Below the pieces are notes generated by a model that saw only the letters and a list, made by a program, of their open reading frames with translations, did not search any database and was not told the DNA's origin. From Paracoccaceae bacterium (GTDB lineage: Bacteria > Pseudomonadota > Alphaproteobacteria > Rhodobacterales > Rhodobacteraceae): a stretch of DNA of 8,803 bases. The DNA lies in the NCBI GenBank assembly GCA_024644285.1, contig JAHELH010000085.1, positions 1 through 8,803 of the forward strand, in the 5' to 3' direction. The translations under genes and the position numbers were made by a program. Of this stretch, positions 6,776 to 8,803 are shown piece after piece. The stretch's first letter is position 1. Each line of letters opens with the position of its first letter.

Positions 6776-7414
6776 TCACCGCGATTGCGGACCGTCCGTG
6801 ACGGCCACGCCCGCCATCAGCTCTTCGACGAGGAAAGAGATCAGCTGCTGCCGGTTGGCAAAGCCGGACTTCCGGTAGATCGCGTTCAACTGGCTCTTGA
6901 CGGTGGCGGGCGTCGTGCCGCGAAGCTCCGCCACCTCGGCATTCGAGAAGCCCTTCATCGCATAGATCGCGACCTGCTGTTCCGAGGGCGACAGCGACCA
7001 TTCTTTGAAGCTGGTCATCAGGTGGGCCTCGAAATTGCCCGAGGCCACGTCGATCTGGCGTCGCATCGACCGCATCGCGCGCAGCGAGCGGTGCAGGAAC
7101 AGCCCCGACACCAGGACGCCGATCACCAGGCCGATACTGGCCAACAGCTCTATATATTCCTGCCATATCCACGGGATCGGGGTGGAGCGCAGGCCGAGGA
7201 TCTCGGACCAGAGCTGTCCCACGAAGACCAGAGCGCCAAGAAACTGCAGCGACACCGCCGCGTAAAGCGGAATGAGGCCCCGGGCTTCGGGAGAAATGCG
7301 CCTGGCGGGCTGCTCCTGCGGTGTCGGCGCCGTGTCCTCGGCGAAAAAGGCTGTGGCGTCAGTTGCCAAGGCCCAGCCCACCGGTCGAAGCACCAGCGGA
7401 AACGCCACCGGCAT
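6776..7414 (-). CDS. Membrane-anchored LuxR-type HTH regulator
   Basis: A 212-residue protein with two membrane helices at about 47-67 and 87-107, a short basic linker (RSLRAMRSMRRQ), and a C-terminal LuxR/GerE helix-turn-helix at about 141-199. The HTH shows SNAEVAELRGTTPATVKSQL followed by NAIYRKSGFANRQQ, matching the family pattern (SNKEIA..., TVK, NR). There is no receiver, autoinducer-binding or PAS domain, so any signal must come through the membrane part or a partner. The N-terminus is uncertain: the only ATG before the helices is at 7414, giving a 56-bp overlap with the PepSY-like gene upstream. GTG codons at 7408, 7393 and 7381 or TTG at 7369 are alternatives, the last leaving an 11-bp overlap. 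The overlap argues for co-transcription and coupling with that gene. Target genes cannot be read from sequence; the gene pair itself is a reasonable guess. Confidence 0.88.
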   Translation of the reverse strand: MPVAFPLVLRPVGWALATDATAFFAEDTAPTPQEQPARRISPEARGLIPLYAAVSLQFLGALVFVGQLWSEILGLRSTPIPWIWQEYIELLASIGLVIGVLVSGLFLHRSLRAMRSMRRQIDVASGNFEAHLMTSFKEWSLSPSEQQVAIYAMKGFSNAEVAELRGTTPATVKSQLNAIYRKSGFANRQQLISFLVEELMAGVAVTDGPQSR

Positions 7415-8060
7415 CTACCGAGACCCCGCCGGTCGATGCGCTGACCGAGGCGCCGCCCGTGCTGACACTCGTGCTGCCAGACGTGCCGCCAGACGTGCTG
7501 ACCGACGTGCTGCCAGAGGTGCTGACCGACGTGCTTCCGCTGCCCGCACTTGTGGACGTGGTGCTTCCGGCGCCGGTGCCCGTGCTGCCCGTCGAACTGC
7601 CAGAGCCGGTGCTCACGCTAACCGAGGCGCTTCCCGAGCCCGTGCCGGCGCTGCCGGACACCGAGACATTCGTCGTCCCGCCGCCGGTCGAGGCGTTCGC
7701 CGTGACACCGCGTTGACCGCTCGCGGTCTGCCGGTCGTTGTTCCCGGTCGCGAAGCGTTTCAGGATCACGTCGCGCTTGATCTCTCCGGTCGAGCGGCTG
7801 ACGATGACCTCGCGCAGGTGCTCGCGGTTTCGCGCGAGGATGCGCACCCGGCCCAGTAATGTGCTGTCCATCTTCACGACTTTGTAGCCAGTGCGCTCGA
7901 GCATCACCAGGACGTCAGTATAGCCGAGCTGCGCAATCTGATAGGCAGCCCGGCCGGGCGACTGCATGCCGTCCGCGGCTTGTGCGGGCAGCGGCGCGAA
8001 AGCGGCGAGGCCGGCCAACGCAATGACATGCACCGAGCAGAAAGTGGTCACGCCGTTCAT
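7359..8060 (-). CDS. Secreted PepSY-like protein with Ser/Gly/Thr-rich tail
   Basis: A 233-residue exported protein of unknown function. Residues 1-28 are a signal peptide ending PAQA before Ala29-Asp30. Residues about 38-103 resemble a PepSY-type fold: GYTDVLVMLERTGYKVVKMD then TLLGRVRILARN, and a REVIVSRSTGEIKRD hairpin in which the basic and TGE-x-x-RD positions fit the family pattern. From about 112 to the end the protein is almost only Ser, Gly, Thr, Ala and Val, including tandem tetrapeptides SGST/SVST, and ends GGLGLGN. The ATG at 8060 has GAGGAG (8068-8073) at 7-bp spacing and begins the signal peptide; the frame stays open upstream to 8255 without coding character, so I reject longer starts. 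The gene overlaps the membrane LuxR gene downstream. PepSY domains often inhibit proteases or sense envelope state; that role here is inference. Confidence 0.85.
   Translation of the reverse strand: MNGVTTFCSVHVIALAGLAAFAPLPAQAADGMQSPGRAAYQIAQLGYTDVLVMLERTGYKVVKMDSTLLGRVRILARNREHLREVIVSRSTGEIKRDVILKRFATGNNDRQTASGQRGVTANASTGGGTTNVSVSGSAGTGSGSASVSVSTGSGSSTGSTGTGAGSTTSTSAGSGSTSVSTSGSTSVSTSGGTSGSTSVSTGGASVSASTGGVSVDAGGVSAGASTGGLGLGN
7459..7542 (-). repeat. Tandem 12-bp coding repeat, seven units
   Basis: Seven consecutive 12-bp units start at 7459, 7471, 7483, 7495, 7507, 7519 and 7531, with plus-strand consensus GTGCTGMCNGAC. On the coding (minus) strand they encode the tetrapeptides SGST, SVST and one SGGT in the tail of the PepSY-like protein. 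Units 7495-7506 and 7519-7530 are identical, and most other units differ at one to three positions; the two end units are more diverged. Because the unit is a multiple of three, copy number changes would alter tail length without breaking the frame. Confidence 0.85.
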
Positions 8061-8067
8061 CGTCAAT

Positions 8068-8073
8068 CTCCTC
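8068..8073 (-). promoter_or_regulatory. Ribosome binding site deciding the PepSY-like gene start
   Basis: GAGGAG on the minus strand lies 7 bp before the ATG at 8060. It is the strongest Shine-Dalgarno match in the open frame and coincides with the start of a signal peptide, which settles the start choice. Confidence 0.8.
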
Positions 8074-8108
8074 TCAGGTGCGAGAAGCCTAGAAACCGAT
8101 TGAGACAA

Positions 8109-8156
8109 AATTGCGCCAATTGCGTGACATGACGCTTCGGTTCTGGCGCAATTGGC
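8109..8156. promoter_or_regulatory. Two interleaved 10-bp inverted repeats, operator-like
   Basis: AATTGCGCCA (8109-8118) is perfectly inverted as TGGCGCAATT (8144-8153). Shifted within the same sequences, GCCAATTGCG (8115-8124) is perfectly inverted as CGCAATTGGC (8147-8156). The arms lie about 50 and 85 bp upstream of the PepSY-like start codon, where an operator would act. The centre-to-centre spacing is about 35 bp or 32 bp, close to three helical turns. The regulator that would bind is unknown; the neighbouring LuxR protein is one candidate. Confidence 0.5.
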
Positions 8157-8407
8157 CGTTTTCAAACCAGGGGTGGAAAGGCGTCTCGCGATATAACTAT
8201 CTGACATGAATGGTTTTCTATTAAGAGACGGCGAGTCGGCAAGTTCCTTGTGCAAGGGCCGGAACGCTCACATCAAACCATGGGTTGAGGCCGCCGTATG
8301 TCTACCCAAAGGTGGCTGTTCCGGGCCGCCGGGATGATGCCTGATCGGTCCATAGCGCTGCCGGCGCACCCCCCGCCGCGGCGCCTGGATCAGGAAAGGC
8401 TATCACG

Positions 8408-8599
8408 ATGGAAACGACGAGAACCGTGTCTGCTCATGCTACCCCCGCCCGACGCGCGAAGGCCCACGCCGTAGACAGCATCCTGGCCACGCAGCCTTCG
8501 ATGGCGGCGCTCTCGGTAAGCGAGCGGCGGCAAATCTGCCGTCTCGACCTTGCCGTTGCCCTGCGAGAGATCGCCGCCATGCGCAGCCCGAAACCCTGA
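8408..8599 (+). CDS. Small hypothetical protein, 63 residues
   Basis: A 63-residue, basic, soluble-looking protein with no signal peptide or membrane helix. The ATG at 8408 follows AGGAAAGG (8392-8399) at 8-bp spacing. Residues 33-58 (AALSVSERRQICRLDLAVAL and following) could form two helices with a single Cys near 44; the N-terminal third is Ala/Thr/Arg-rich. I do not recognise a family. The gene is followed 40 bp later by another small gene with a strong ribosome binding site, so the two may form an operon. An overlapping minus-strand frame (8390-8797) is longer but lacks a ribosome binding site that I could see and covers both small genes, so I regard it as a shadow. Whether this gene is truly expressed is uncertain. 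Confidence 0.5.
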   Translation: METTRTVSAHATPARRAKAHAVDSILATQPSMAALSVSERRQICRLDLAVALREIAAMRSPKP

Positions 8600-8625
8600 A
8601 ATTTTCCGCCCCCCAACCAATAAAC

Positions 8626-8631
8626 AAGGAG
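8626..8631 (+). promoter_or_regulatory. Strong ribosome binding site for the truncated small gene
   Basis: AAGGAG lies 8 bp before the ATG at 8640, in an A-rich, C-rich leader (CAATAAACAAGGAGCCCCC). It is among the best Shine-Dalgarno matches in the window and is the main support for the gene that follows. Confidence 0.7.
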
Positions 8632-8639
8632 CCCCCAAA

Positions 8640-8803
8640 ATGAACGCCACCAAAATCGTCCAGCGCGCCCGCAAGAACCGCCTCGCTGCCCTGGCCGCGA
8701 TCGCCGAGGCGCGTTCGCTGACCGCCTCGCCCCGTCCAGGCGACATCCGCGTCTCTCCGCTGCCCGTGTTTCTCTCCTCGCGGCGCATCGCCGGCATCGT
8801 CCG
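8640..8803 (+). CDS. Small hypothetical protein, truncated by the window end
   Basis: The first 54 codons of an open frame that runs off the right edge. It begins MNATKIVQRARKNRLAALAA, a basic amphipathic helix-like start, then continues with a Pro/Arg-containing stretch (ASPRPGDIRVSPLPVF). There is no signal peptide or membrane helix so far. Support comes from the strong AAGGAG at 8-bp spacing and from third-position G/C bias like that of the surrounding genes. I do not recognise a family. It sits 40 bp after the 63-residue gene on the same strand and may be co-transcribed with it. The product length and function cannot be judged from the visible part. Confidence 0.6.
   Translation, partial: MNATKIVQRARKNRLAALAAIAEARSLTASPRPGDIRVSPLPVFLSSRRIAGIV

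Larger units (their letters stand above)
8061..8407. other. Divergent non-coding region
   Basis: This 347-bp stretch separates the minus-strand PepSY-like gene from the plus-strand small genes and must hold promoters for both. The part 8157-8235 is richer in A and T than the rest of the window (for example GATATAACTATC near 8190 and TTCTATTAAGAG near 8214). I could not pair a convincing -35 and -10 on either strand. It holds the interleaved inverted repeats at 8109-8156, a small dyad CCTTG-TG-CAAGG at 8246-8257, and a possible RNA hairpin GGUGGC/GCCGCC (8311-8316 with 8325-8330) in the leader of the small genes. Confidence 0.5.

Noticed and set aside
7321..7716. Plus-strand open frame rich in Pro, Val and Leu across the tandem repeats
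   Set aside because: It is the antisense reading of the Ser/Gly/Thr repeat tail. It has no ribosome binding site or recognisable domain, while the minus-strand gene has a signal peptide and a strong ribosome binding site.
7359..7720. The repetitive GC-rich stretch as a possible CRISPR array
   Set aside because: The units are 12 bp, contiguous and in frame with a coding gene; there are no spacers.
8261..8286. GGAAC followed 18 bp later by GTT, resembling an EcfG general stress promoter
   Set aside because: The spacing is longer than the usual 16-17 bp, the -10 part is only GTT, and as far as I recall Rhodobacteraceae mostly lack the EcfG system.
8340..8394. CCTGATC and GATCAGG as an inverted repeat
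   Set aside because: Seven-base arms separated by 41 bases with no other support; likely chance.
8390..8797. A 135-codon minus-strand open frame opposite the two small genes
   Set aside because: It has no good ribosome binding site that I could see and gives Arg/Ala/Gly-rich sequence typical of antisense frames. The plus-strand small genes have better initiation signals, although this is not fully settled.

Overview
The window looks like chromosomal DNA of an alphaproteobacterium, most likely a member of the Rhodobacteraceae (Roseobacter/Rhodobacter group). The DNA is GC-rich with strong G/C bias at third codon positions. It carries an alphaproteobacterial TIGR02302/DUF4175 protein directly after lysA, and an extragenic hairpin ending in an ACCCCCGAGGTATT-type tail of a kind I remember as common between Rhodobacteraceae genes. 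No rRNA, tRNA, CRISPR array, insertion sequence or phage gene was seen.

Left part (1-2679): the 3' end of tag (3-methyladenine DNA glycosylase I) converges on a minus-strand gene for an exported TlpA-type thioredoxin. That gene is divergent, by only 25 bp, from argH (argininosuccinate lyase, last step of arginine synthesis). argH overlaps by 4 bp a 46-residue lipoprotein gene, too short for a routine ORF call, which resembles LptM/YifL. A 104-residue DUF2834 membrane protein follows. A strong hairpin plus repeat-like tail closes this unit.

Middle part (2805-6703): lysA (diaminopimelate decarboxylase, last step of lysine synthesis) and, 38 bp on, a large membrane-anchored TIGR02302 protein with Gln/Gly-rich low complexity. 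The two are probably co-transcribed. The order argH - small lipoprotein - (DUF2834) - lysA - TIGR02302 joins amino-acid synthesis to cell-envelope functions.

Right part (6704-8803): the accessory-looking region. On the minus strand, a secreted protein with a PepSY-like domain and a Ser/Gly/Thr-rich tail (tandem 12-bp repeats) is followed, in overlap, by a LuxR-type regulator anchored by two membrane helices. Upstream of this pair lie two interleaved 10-bp inverted repeats that look like an operator. On the plus strand, beyond a 347-bp non-coding stretch, come a 63-codon small gene and a second small gene with a strong ribosome binding site that runs off the window end. The PepSY-like protein plus membrane LuxR pair is the best candidate for an undescribed envelope-sensing module, but that role is inferred only.
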